DNA of 64,000 nucleotides from Bacillota bacterium (GTDB lineage Bacteria; Bacillota; Clostridia; Oscillospirales; Ruminococcaceae), in contig JAEWWT010000015.1 in the NCBI GenBank assembly GCA_023396225.1, forward strand, positions 62,001 to 126,000. The letters are read 5' to 3'. The translations under genes were made by a program, and so were the position numbers. Positions 7,913-14,617 of this stretch are shown piece after piece. Every line of letters begins with the position of its first letter. The stretch's first letter is position 1. Under the pieces are notes generated by a model, which saw nothing but the letters and a program-made list of their open reading frames with translations, searched no databases and was not told the DNA's origin.

Positions 7913-8235
7913 TGTTTACTAAACCAATAACATTTTTAATTTTAATTGGAATTTTTGCAGGTTTACTTGTATATCTTGGTTTAGGTTATACTTTATTTCA
8001 TTCATTTCGTGTTATCTCAGTAAAAAAGCAAAAAAATTTTGAAGTGAAGAATGTAAACGAACAATTGTTAGCGGAAAACAGGATGAATGCATTAGCAAAA
8101 TTAATTTTTACATATCGTGATATTATCGCCCAACATCGTGAGCTTAACGAAAAGAGAGCACATGCATTTAAGTGCGCCTTAATCGGTTGTGTAGTAACGA
8201 TTATATCAGCAGTAGTGTATTACACAATAAAATAA
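7912..8235 (+). CDS. 107-residue two-TM protein (probable 3' half of a split gene)
   Basis: The ATG at 7912 overlaps the upstream TGA, and no separate ribosome site is visible, so it needs translational coupling or frameshifting. Helices lie at about 7-30 and 85-105; between them is a charged stretch including ENRMNAL and FTYRDIIAQHRELNEKRA that should be cytosolic and helical. The T-run at the junction suggests that a single ancestral protein was interrupted, or that slippage is used to make a fusion. Function unknown. Confidence 0.68.
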   Translation: MFTKPITFLILIGIFAGLLVYLGLGYTLFHSFRVISVKKQKNFEVKNVNEQLLAENRMNALAKLIFTYRDIIAQHRELNEKRAHAFKCALIGCVVTIISAVVYYTIK

Positions 8236-8252
8236 TTGAAAGGAGGAACAAT

Positions 8253-8453
8253 ATGCCAAATGATCCTAGTGAAGCAGTTGTCGATTGGAGTAAAGTTACA
8301 AAGGCAAACCCTATATCTGAACCATGCGACGTAGGTGAATCATCCCAAATAACTGTATGTAATGAAAGTGCTAACCTGACTGGTTTTGAAACTGCTGGAA
8401 GAAATCAGCTTACAGGCATTGAAATTTTCAGCAAAGATGATGATAAAGAATAA
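8253..8453 (+). CDS. 66-residue soluble protein of unknown function
   Basis: Strong AAAGGAGG (8239-8246) fixes the start at ATG 8253; the frame is open further upstream but overlaps the previous gene. The protein is acidic and soluble, with an SQITVCNESANLTG-like middle and a DDDKE tail, no membrane helix and no known motif. It begins 17 bases after the two-TM protein and is followed by a terminator, so the three small ORFs form one unit (7682-8453). Function unknown. Confidence 0.7.
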   Translation: MPNDPSEAVVDWSKVTKANPISEPCDVGESSQITVCNESANLTGFETAGRNQLTGIEIFSKDDDKE

Positions 8454-8470
8454 TCTATATGAACTGCTTT

Positions 8471-8502
8471 AGAGCTTACGTTATGACGTATGCTCTTTTT
8501 TT
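8471..8502 (+). terminator. Terminator of the small-protein cluster
   Basis: Stem 8471-8480 / 8486-8495 (AGAGC-T-TACG against CGTA-T-GCTCT, one T-T mismatch), 5-base loop, then T7. Confidence 0.8.
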
Positions 8503-8564
8503 ACACAAACTAAAGGAGAATAACCTTAATATTGTAAAAAGAACTTTATTTTCATAAAATTAAA

Positions 8565-8573
8565 TGATATAAT
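8565..8573 (+). promoter_or_regulatory. Extended -10 promoter of the GHKL kinase gene
   Basis: TGATATAAT (TATAAT at 8568-8573 with a TGn extension); a poor -35 lies 17 bases upstream. Confidence 0.55.
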
Positions 8574-8614
8574 ATATAATCATAATTAATTGCATCAAAG
8601 GAGTTATCATTGTA

Positions 8615-9946
8615 ATGCCGTCTTTCACTCTTGTTATTGAAACAATACTTTATTCACTTGTCAATCTGATGCCGTACCTAATTCTGTCTTTATACCCTTT
8701 TCGAAACAGCTATCGGTTTTCAAAAGTCGTTATAAAAATCATTGTTTTAATAATAGCACTTATCCAGATTGCTCTTGGAATGTGGGCGGCATTTTTTCCA
8801 GATACTCCAACTTTTATAAAATCATTTTTAAGCACAGGGATTTATATTATTTTTTATTTTATCACTATAAAAAATAATATAGGTAAGCTGGTTTTTACGT
8901 TACTTATGCTCTCAAACATTTCAAATCTTGTTGTAATAATATCAAAATGCGCTGAGGGCATACTTTTTCCTGAGATGGCTTTGCAGAAATACAGGTGGAC
9001 TTTTACATTAATAATGATAGTGTTTCAAATTATATTACTAACACCAATTTTTATTTATTTTAAAAAGGTGTATGTTCCTGCCATAAGAGGCAGTGTTGGA
9101 CAGAACATCTGGAGATACATGTGGATCATTCCTCTGACATTTTATACTTTATGGTGTTATATAATTTACAATAGCTCACAGACTGCTTTGGAAATAGCAT
9201 TAATACCTAAGAATGCAATTTTTCTTCTGATAATTAACATCGGCGCATTTATCGTTTACAATGCAGTTATTTTACTTTCAGAAGAACAACAGCAGAATCT
9301 TGAACTTAAAACTCAAAACCATATGCTTGAGTTGCAGACACTCGAATATGGAAATCTTACATCAAGATTGTCAGAGGTGAGGAGGATAAATCATGATGTA
9401 CGGCATAACGTTATTTTAATGAACGAATATTTAAAAAGCGGGAAATATAACGAGCTTGGTGAGCTATTTACACAATATTTAAGTTCTATCTCTGATAACA
9501 TTACTCTTACGTATTGCAGTCACTATTCATTGAATTTAATTATTACTTATTTTTCGCAGCTTGCGGCACAGGATCACATTGACTTTCAATGTGATATTAG
9601 GATAACAGATAACCTTGAAATGTCTGAATCAGATCTTTCTGTGCTTGTCGGAAATTTGCTGGAGAATGCGGTGGAAGCATGTCGCCGCATAAAGGACGGA
9701 GAGCGTAAAATAACGCTTCGGGGTAATGTTGAAAATGAAAACATACTGCTGATAACCGTTGACAATACATATTATGATGAACCCAAAGCAATTATTAGCG
9801 GAGGAGTTTATCTTTCATCAAAGCACAGCGGCTATGGAATAGGTGTTGAGTCGGTAAAAAATATTGTATGCAAATATAACGGACAATACAAGTTTGAAAC
9901 AAAAGACGGCTTGTTTATGGCATCTGTTATGATGATAATAAAATAA
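8615..9946 (+). CDS. AgrC-like sensor histidine kinase (GHKL ATPase), orphan
   Basis: 443 residues. The N-terminal half (about 1-215) has six or seven hydrophobic helices and no extracellular domain, as in peptide-sensing AgrC/ComD kinases. A short coiled segment (EEQQQNLELKTQNHML) leads to the H-box NHDVRHN at residues 259-265, with His260 or His264 as the phosphate acceptor. The ATP-binding part follows: N-box GNLLENAVEAC at about 346-356, then GYGIGVESVKNIV near the end. AAGGAG lies about 11 bases upstream. No response regulator or peptide-processing gene is adjacent, although these usually sit next to such kinases. The only LytTR gene in the window, at 17.5 kb, lacks a receiver domain. 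Signal and target are unknown. Confidence 0.88.
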   Translation: MPSFTLVIETILYSLVNLMPYLILSLYPFRNSYRFSKVVIKIIVLIIALIQIALGMWAAFFPDTPTFIKSFLSTGIYIIFYFITIKNNIGKLVFTLLMLSNISNLVVIISKCAEGILFPEMALQKYRWTFTLIMIVFQIILLTPIFIYFKKVYVPAIRGSVGQNIWRYMWIIPLTFYTLWCYIIYNSSQTALEIALIPKNAIFLLIINIGAFIVYNAVILLSEEQQQNLELKTQNHMLELQTLEYGNLTSRLSEVRRINHDVRHNVILMNEYLKSGKYNELGELFTQYLSSISDNITLTYCSHYSLNLIITYFSQLAAQDHIDFQCDIRITDNLEMSESDLSVLVGNLLENAVEACRRIKDGERKITLRGNVENENILLITVDNTYYDEPKAIISGGVYLSSKHSGYGIGVESVKNIVCKYNGQYKFETKDGLFMASVMMIIK

Positions 9947-9950
9947 AAAA

Positions 9951-9988
9951 GTTGCTTGAACATAATATTTTGTTCAAGCAACTTTTTT
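9951..9988 (+). terminator. Terminator of the GHKL kinase gene
   Basis: 12-bp perfect stem GTTGCTTGAACA (9951-9962) / TGTTCAAGCAAC (9971-9982), 8-base loop, T6. Confidence 0.93.
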
Positions 9989-10034
9989 ATTTTTCAAAAT
10001 TATTTTAACCAAAAAAATAAATTTGAAATAGGGG

Positions 10035-10062
10035 TTGAAGTATAAAAATCATCTGATATAAT
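10035..10062 (+). promoter_or_regulatory. Promoter of the trmO-like gene
   Basis: TTGAAG (10035-10040), 16-base spacer ending TGA, TATAAT (10057-10062). Confidence 0.75.
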
Positions 10063-10103
10063 GGTAATTACGGCGCCGATATAATTAACAAAGGAGCTTA
10101 TTT

Positions 10104-10580
10104 ATGAGCAGTTTTACATTAAATTCTATCGGGAAAATCTCTGTAAGAGGAAATGAAACAGTTATTGAACTTGAAAAAAAGTATATCCCTGCAATGACAG
10201 GACTTGACGGCTTTGGTTATATTCAGGTTTTCTGGTGGTTTGACGGTTGTGATAACGAAAAGTCACGTTTAAAACTTACTGAACACTCACCATACAAGAA
10301 CAGTCCAGAAATTCTCGGAACTTTTGCGACCCGTTCACCTGAAAGACCTAATCCTATTGCGCTTACACCTGCTTATGTAACATACATTGACCATGAGAAT
10401 GGGATTATAGGTCTTGCGTTCATTGATGCTAACGATGGAACTCCGGTTCTTGATATTAAACCGTATACACCTAGCCTAGACAAGGTACAGAATCCGACTG
10501 TTCCGGATTGGTGTGCAGACTGGCCTAAATGCAATGAAGAATCAGGAGATTTTGACTGGTCAAGTGTTTTCAATTTCTGA
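10104..10580 (+). CDS. trmO: TrmO/TsaA-family tRNA t6A N6-methyltransferase
   Basis: 158 residues covering the whole TsaA (UPF0066) beta-barrel domain, which in TrmO uses S-adenosylmethionine to methylate t6A at position 37 of tRNA-Thr and acts as a dimer. Visible signatures are SIGKISVRG at the start, the LDGFGYIQVFWWFD block, ATRSPERPNPIAL (the SAM-site RSPxRPNP motif) and LDIKPYTPSLD. The E. coli protein is about 235 residues with an extra C-terminal domain; this short form ends soon after the barrel, as in many clostridial and archaeal members, so the substrate may differ. It is monocistronic with its own promoter. A tRNA-Thr gene lies 5.3 kb upstream, presumably by chance. Confidence 0.85.
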   Translation: MSSFTLNSIGKISVRGNETVIELEKKYIPAMTGLDGFGYIQVFWWFDGCDNEKSRLKLTEHSPYKNSPEILGTFATRSPERPNPIALTPAYVTYIDHENGIIGLAFIDANDGTPVLDIKPYTPSLDKVQNPTVPDWCADWPKCNEESGDFDWSSVFNF

Positions 10581-10663
10581 TGTAATACAACAAACCTTAA
10601 TTCAAATATGAATTATAAAAAACTTTGAAAAGCTATTATTTGGTATCTGAATTATTACAAAAA

Positions 10664-10697
10664 TTCCTGTCATCATTTATGTGGTGACAGGAACTTG
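10664..10697. terminator. Bidirectional terminator between trmO and the rluA-type gene
   Basis: TTCCTGTCATCAT (10664-10676) pairs with ATGTGGTGACAGGAA (10679-10693), using G-T pairs, with T-rich flanks on both sides. Confidence 0.75.
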
Positions 10698-10698
10698 T

Positions 10699-11610
10699 TT
10701 ATTTAAACATAGAATAAAATCTTGCGTCAGGTGCTGCTGCAAATGACATTTCCTGATGAGTAATAGGATGTAGTAGAACAAGCTTTGAACAATGCAGAGC
10801 CATTCTGTTGAATGGATTTGTTTCAGCACTATATTTTTTATCGCCTGCAACAGGATGACCAAGTTCTTTCATATGGGCACGAATCTGATTTTTTCTACCT
10901 GTGTCAATGCTGACCTGCAACAATGAATATTCATCATTTTTGTTTAAAACCTTATAGTTTGTAATTGCCAGTTTGCCATCAATTTTATTGTTTGTTGAGT
11001 AGACAAGGTGCGTTTTTGTTTCAGTAAGATAAGATTCAATCTTTCCTTCGTTTTTTTCCATTTTGCCTTCAACGACAGCGATATATTCTCTTTCTTTAAC
11101 AAGATCACTCCAGTTATCCTGAAAAGCTTCCTTGATTTCAGGATTCTTTGCAAACATTACAACTCCTGAGGTATCCTTGTCCAGCCTGTGAACAATAAAA
11201 ATACGGTTATTGGGATTATCAGCTTTTATATAGTTCATAACAAAATGATAAGCTGTTTTATCCTTTTCTTTTTCAGTCGCAACAGTGAGCAGCCCATGAG
11301 GTTTGTTGATTACAATAATTTCGTCATCCTCATATATTATTTTAAGCTTACATGCAGGACTTTTTTCACTGGCTTTGCCCTTAATGAGTACATTGCTTCC
11401 CTTATTTACAATAAAATTGTATTGAGACACAGGTTTACCATCAACATAAACCTGCTTTCTTGTTAGTATTGATTTAATATTATTGACTGATTTGCCAGAC
11501 ATCTTTTCTTTAAGCAGAGTAAAAAGTTCACTTTCTGAATCTGCTGTAAATGACATGTCCTTTGTTTTAATGGAGTTGTTATATTTGTTTATTTTAATCG
11601 CCCCCGACAC
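10699..11610 (-). CDS. RluA-family pseudouridine synthase
   Basis: 303 residues from the GTG at 11610. An S4-like RNA-binding region (about 28-75, KSVNNIKSILTRKQVYVDGK) precedes the catalytic domain with HRLDKDTSG at about residue 140, whose second Asp is the nucleophile of this family, and RKNQIRAHM further on. It isomerises uridine in rRNA or tRNA; the target is not predictable. The start is uncertain: GTG at 11610 is only about 4 bases from the predicted transcript start, and the ATG at 11556 (MSFTADSE), which fits relatives better, has AAAGGA only one base away. A second RluA paralogue is at 54.2 kb. Confidence 0.9.
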   Translation of the reverse strand: MSGAIKINKYNNSIKTKDMSFTADSESELFTLLKEKMSGKSVNNIKSILTRKQVYVDGKPVSQYNFIVNKGSNVLIKGKASEKSPACKLKIIYEDDEIIVINKPHGLLTVATEKEKDKTAYHFVMNYIKADNPNNRIFIVHRLDKDTSGVVMFAKNPEIKEAFQDNWSDLVKEREYIAVVEGKMEKNEGKIESYLTETKTHLVYSTNNKIDGKLAITNYKVLNKNDEYSLLQVSIDTGRKNQIRAHMKELGHPVAGDKKYSAETNPFNRMALHCSKLVLLHPITHQEMSFAAAPDARFYSMFK

Positions 11611-11620
11611 ATAATAACTT

Positions 11621-11649
11621 ATTATATACCATGTACAATGTTAATTCAA
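11621..11649 (-). promoter_or_regulatory. Promoter of the rluA-type gene
   Basis: On the minus strand, TTGAAT (11649-11644), 17-base spacer, TATAAT (11626-11621). The predicted start lies only about 4 bases before the GTG at 11610. Confidence 0.75.
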
Positions 11650-11659
11650 GTATGAATGA

Positions 11660-11688
11660 TTGCATTTAGTAAAATTTTCTGATATAAT
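11660..11688 (+). promoter_or_regulatory. Promoter of the UPF0291-nspC operon
   Basis: TTGCAT (11660-11665), 17-base spacer ending TGA, TATAAT (11683-11688). Confidence 0.78.
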
Positions 11689-11717
11689 ATATCTTTGTTG
11701 AAGGGAGAGTGAAGCAT

Positions 11718-11891
11718 TTGACACCTGATAAAATTGCAAGAATAAATGAACTATACCATAAATCAAAGTCTACAGGTCTTACTGAAAATGAAAAAAAAGA
11801 GCAGGCAGAGTTGAGAATTGAGTACAGGAAGTCTATTGTCAGCAACATGACACAACAGCTTGGCAATCCTGATGATTATAAGAAAAAATAA
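11718..11891 (+). CDS. UPF0291 (DUF896, YnzC-type) small protein
   Basis: About 57 residues. AAGGGAGAG (11701-11709) is 8 bases from the TTG at 11718 (read as MTPDKIARINEL) but overlaps the alternative GTG at 11709, so TTG is preferred. The segment KIARINELYHKSK-x-TGLTENEKKEQAELR-x-EY is the two-helix YnzC signature; YnzC is an SOS-operon protein in Bacillus subtilis whose molecular role is unclear. The tail is shorter than in YnzC. It ends exactly where the upstream ATG of nspC begins, so the two are co-transcribed. Confidence 0.85.
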   Translation: MTPDKIARINELYHKSKSTGLTENEKKEQAELRIEYRKSIVSNMTQQLGNPDDYKKK

Positions 11892-11903
11892 ATGGAGGAA
11901 AAA

Positions 11904-13040
11904 ATGTATAATATAAATACTGAAAAATTGCCTACTCCATGTTATATAACAGATGAAAACCTTTTGATAAAAAACCTTGAAGTCTTACAGTCTGTTCAAG
12001 AAAGAACAGACTGTAAGATACTGCTAGCCCAAAAAGCTTTTTCAATGTATTCAACATATCCGCTTATTAGAAAGTATCTTGCAGGAACAACTGCAAGCGG
12101 ATTGTATGAAGCAAAGCTTGGATATGAAGAAATGGGCGGAGAAGTTCATGTGTATAGTCCTGCGTTCAGACAGGAAGATATGAATGAGCTTGTGAAGATA
12201 TGCGACCATATTGTGTTCAATACACCTGAACAATGGAATAAATTTAAAACTACAGTTCAGGGAAGCGGAAGAAATATTTCCTGCGGAATAAGAATTAATC
12301 CTGAATTCAGTGAAATTGAAACTGATATATATAACCCTTGCTTTAAAAATTCACGTCTTGGAACAACGCTTGCTAACTTTCCTGATACTATTCCTGAAGG
12401 TATAGATGGTCTGCATTTTCATACTATGTGCGAGCAAAATTCAGATACACTTGACCGCACTGTTAACGCTGTTGAAGAAAAGTTTGGAAAATATCTGCAT
12501 GGATTAAAGTGGATAAATTTTGGCGGCGGACATCATATTACAAGAGAAGATTATGACATCGAAAAGCTTGTCGAAGTAGTTAATAGAGTAAAAAGCACAT
12601 ATAATGTACAGGTATATCTGGAACCAGGAGAAGCTGTTGCATTGAATTCTGGTTTTCTGATTTCAGAAGTTCTTGATATTGCAAATAACGGTATGAGTCT
12701 TGCCATAATGGACACATCAGCCGCATGTCATATGCCTGATGTGCTTGAAATGCCATATCGTCCGAACATTATAGGCAGCGGAAAGCCTGACGAGAAGAAA
12801 TATACTTACAGACTTGGAGGACCTACCTGTCTTGCGGGTGATATTATTGGTGACTACTCTTTTGATAAACCGCTTGAAATAGGGGATAGGCTTGTGTTTT
12901 GCGACATGGCTATATATTCAATGGTAAAGAACAATACATTTAATGGAATGCCTTTGCCTGCAATAGTATTAAAAAAGTTGGACGGTTCATATAAAATAAT
13001 AAAAGAATTTGGATACAACGACTTCAAATCAAGACTATAA
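11904..13040 (+). CDS. nspC: carboxynorspermidine/carboxyspermidine decarboxylase
   Basis: 378 residues. GGAGG at 11894-11898 overlaps the ATG at 11892, so translation starts at ATG 11904 (MYNINTEKLPTPCYI). It is a fold-III PLP decarboxylase of the alanine-racemase type: the PLP lysine lies in LLAQKAFS near residue 45, HFHTMCEQ and FGGGHHI follow, and the partner-subunit cysteine is in GGPTCLAGD near the C-terminus. It releases CO2 from carboxyspermidine to give spermidine, the last step of the alternative polyamine route of many gut bacteria. The preceding enzyme, carboxyspermidine dehydrogenase, is not in this window. Confidence 0.93.
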   Translation: MYNINTEKLPTPCYITDENLLIKNLEVLQSVQERTDCKILLAQKAFSMYSTYPLIRKYLAGTTASGLYEAKLGYEEMGGEVHVYSPAFRQEDMNELVKICDHIVFNTPEQWNKFKTTVQGSGRNISCGIRINPEFSEIETDIYNPCFKNSRLGTTLANFPDTIPEGIDGLHFHTMCEQNSDTLDRTVNAVEEKFGKYLHGLKWINFGGGHHITREDYDIEKLVEVVNRVKSTYNVQVYLEPGEAVALNSGFLISEVLDIANNGMSLAIMDTSAACHMPDVLEMPYRPNIIGSGKPDEKKYTYRLGGPTCLAGDIIGDYSFDKPLEIGDRLVFCDMAIYSMVKNNTFNGMPLPAIVLKKLDGSYKIIKEFGYNDFKSRL

Positions 13041-13083
13041 GTATTAAATACTATATTATATACTTAAAAACTTAGAAGCTGAC

Positions 13084-13554
13084 ATGAAAATAATATTAGC
13101 TGATAAAATGACTTTTGAAAATGTTAAAAGCATTGTTATGGATACAATAAAAGAAATTTACCCTCATTATTATCCCGCAGGTGCTGTTGATTTCTTTATT
13201 ATTCATCATTCTGATGACAATATAATGCATGATATAAACAAGGGTATAGTATATCTGATTACCGATGAAGAAAAGGCTGTCGGCACGGTAACATTACAAG
13301 AAAATGAAATTAACAGACTGTTTGTGTTGCCGCAATATCAGGGCATGGGATACGGAAAAGCATTACTTGATTTTGCAGAGAATAATATTTTAGAGCATTA
13401 TGATACTATCAGACTTCATGCCTCATTTGCCGCAAAACATATATATCTGAAACGAGGATACACTGATATAGAATATCATAAAATAAAAACAGAAAATGAA
13501 GATTATTTGTGTGTTGATATAATGGAAAAAATATTTAAAGAAATTATTTATTAG
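13084..13554 (+). CDS. GNAT-family N-acetyltransferase
   Basis: 156 residues. The acetyl-CoA binding motif A is clear (LFVLPQYQGMGYGKALLDFA, about residues 79-98; Q-x-x-G-x-G), and the final strand has the YLKRGY(T)D pattern typical of small-molecule acetyltransferases. Substrate unknown. It starts 43 bases after nspC with only a weak ribosome site (GAAGCTGAC), so it may be translated poorly or coupled to nspC transcription. An acetylated polyamine is a tempting but unsupported guess. Confidence 0.85.
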   Translation: MKIILADKMTFENVKSIVMDTIKEIYPHYYPAGAVDFFIIHHSDDNIMHDINKGIVYLITDEEKAVGTVTLQENEINRLFVLPQYQGMGYGKALLDFAENNILEHYDTIRLHASFAAKHIYLKRGYTDIEYHKIKTENEDYLCVDIMEKIFKEIIY

Positions 13555-13609
13555 TATATTAATCCAAAAAAAATAGAATAATATTCTGTTATTAATTTAT
13601 ACATGTTTC

Positions 13610-13638
13610 TTGATTATTTTACTTAAGTGTGTTATAAT
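13610..13638 (+). promoter_or_regulatory. Promoter of the 208-residue hypothetical gene
   Basis: TTGATT (13610-13615), 17-base spacer, TATAAT (13633-13638). Confidence 0.75.
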
Positions 13639-13669
13639 TATTAAAATATATTTAAGAAGGTATAAGTAT

Positions 13670-14296
13670 ATGGCATTAAACAGGGTAATTGGAAAAAAGA
13701 AGCTTATAGAACTGCAAAATCTTATTTTTAAAACAAATGAAAAAAAATTACAAGTTTCTCTGGATTTTCTTGATAAAATGGTGTCAAACTATGTCTATAA
13801 AAGGATAAGACTTGCAAATCAGAATGTTGAGCGTATTTTTAAAACAACTTCTCCAAAGATTTTTTTTCAAAGTTATAATCTGGCTTGTGAATATGTGTCA
13901 GAACTTGTTCAAATGCAGGAGTACTTTGTTTTTAAATATCCTACTCCTGAAGAATATAGGAAAATTCTGATTTCAAGGAAAAGTGAGTTTGTTGATATTC
14001 TCATTGTACGTTCATGGAGGAAGCTTCAGAATAATAACACAGTAGAAAAAGATCCTTCTGAATCAGATGAAGAAAGAAATAAAAAGTTTTTCAATGAGTT
14101 TATGAATTATGCTCATGAGATGTCAAAGGGCAACATTAAAAAGCTTAATGAATTACATAAATTAAAATTCAAAGCTGATATTACAGATTCTGAAAATGAT
14201 GTGACTGATGATAATGAAGATGCTGTCCAGAATAATTCCGAAGAGAGTGTTCAGAATAACGATGCTTCTTCACATACACCTGCAGAAAATAATTAA
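13670..14296 (+). CDS. Hypothetical helical protein with an acidic Asn/Ser tail
   Basis: 208 residues from ATG 13670, which has AGAAGG 9 bases upstream; a longer frame from 13610 would start inside the promoter. The first 120 residues are basic and helical (KKKLIELQNLIF, YVYKRIRLANQNVERIF); the last 45 are acidic and disordered (SENDVTDDNEDAVQNNSEESVQNND). No membrane segment or family is recognised. It is single, with its own promoter and terminator. A nucleic-acid or chaperone-like role would be guesswork. Confidence 0.75.
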   Translation: MALNRVIGKKKLIELQNLIFKTNEKKLQVSLDFLDKMVSNYVYKRIRLANQNVERIFKTTSPKIFFQSYNLACEYVSELVQMQEYFVFKYPTPEEYRKILISRKSEFVDILIVRSWRKLQNNNTVEKDPSESDEERNKKFFNEFMNYAHEMSKGNIKKLNELHKLKFKADITDSENDVTDDNEDAVQNNSEESVQNNDASSHTPAENN

Positions 14297-14319
14297 TCAG
14301 GAAGTAATACATAAAATTA

Positions 14320-14358
14320 AAAAGCTATTCAGAATAATAATGAATAGCTTTTATATTT
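14320..14358 (+). terminator. Terminator after the hypothetical gene
   Basis: AAAGCTATTCA (14321-14331) pairs with TGAATAGCTTT (14341-14351), followed by TATATTTTATT. Confidence 0.85.
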
Positions 14359-14401
14359 TATTGCGTTTTTACATTTATTTTTTAATATATAAATGCAACT
14401 C

Positions 14402-14430
14402 TTGATAGATAAAACATAATATTGTATAAT
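14402..14430 (+). promoter_or_regulatory. Promoter of asnB
   Basis: TTGATA (14402-14407), 17-base spacer, TATAAT (14425-14430). The start near 14437 leaves a leader of about 180 bases. Confidence 0.82.
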
Positions 14431-14436
14431 AGAGAT

Positions 14437-14617
14437 ATTGTTGCAGTACCGACTTTCGTTTTGTGAGGTGCTGTTTAAAACAATTATTCTTACAACGGAG
14501 AAAGAATGTTAGCGTGAATAATATTGTCACGCCGCTGTTTATTTCTATTCAACAAGAAGCATGACAGAAATTTTGCTTTACAAAAGTGAAAAACAGCAGA
14601 AAGGAACGGGGATTATT
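14437..14617 (+). promoter_or_regulatory. Structured asnB leader, candidate cis-regulatory RNA
   Basis: About 180 non-coding bases between promoter and start. Three pairings are visible: CAGTACC/GGTGCTG around 14445-14475 (with a G-T pair), GCGTGA/TCACGC around 14513-14533, and GCTGTTT near 14535 against AAACAGC near the ribosome site at 14590. The last could control access to AAAGGA. The T-box hallmark (TGGTACCGCG-like) is absent, although asnB is often T-box controlled in related bacteria. Class unknown. Confidence 0.5.
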
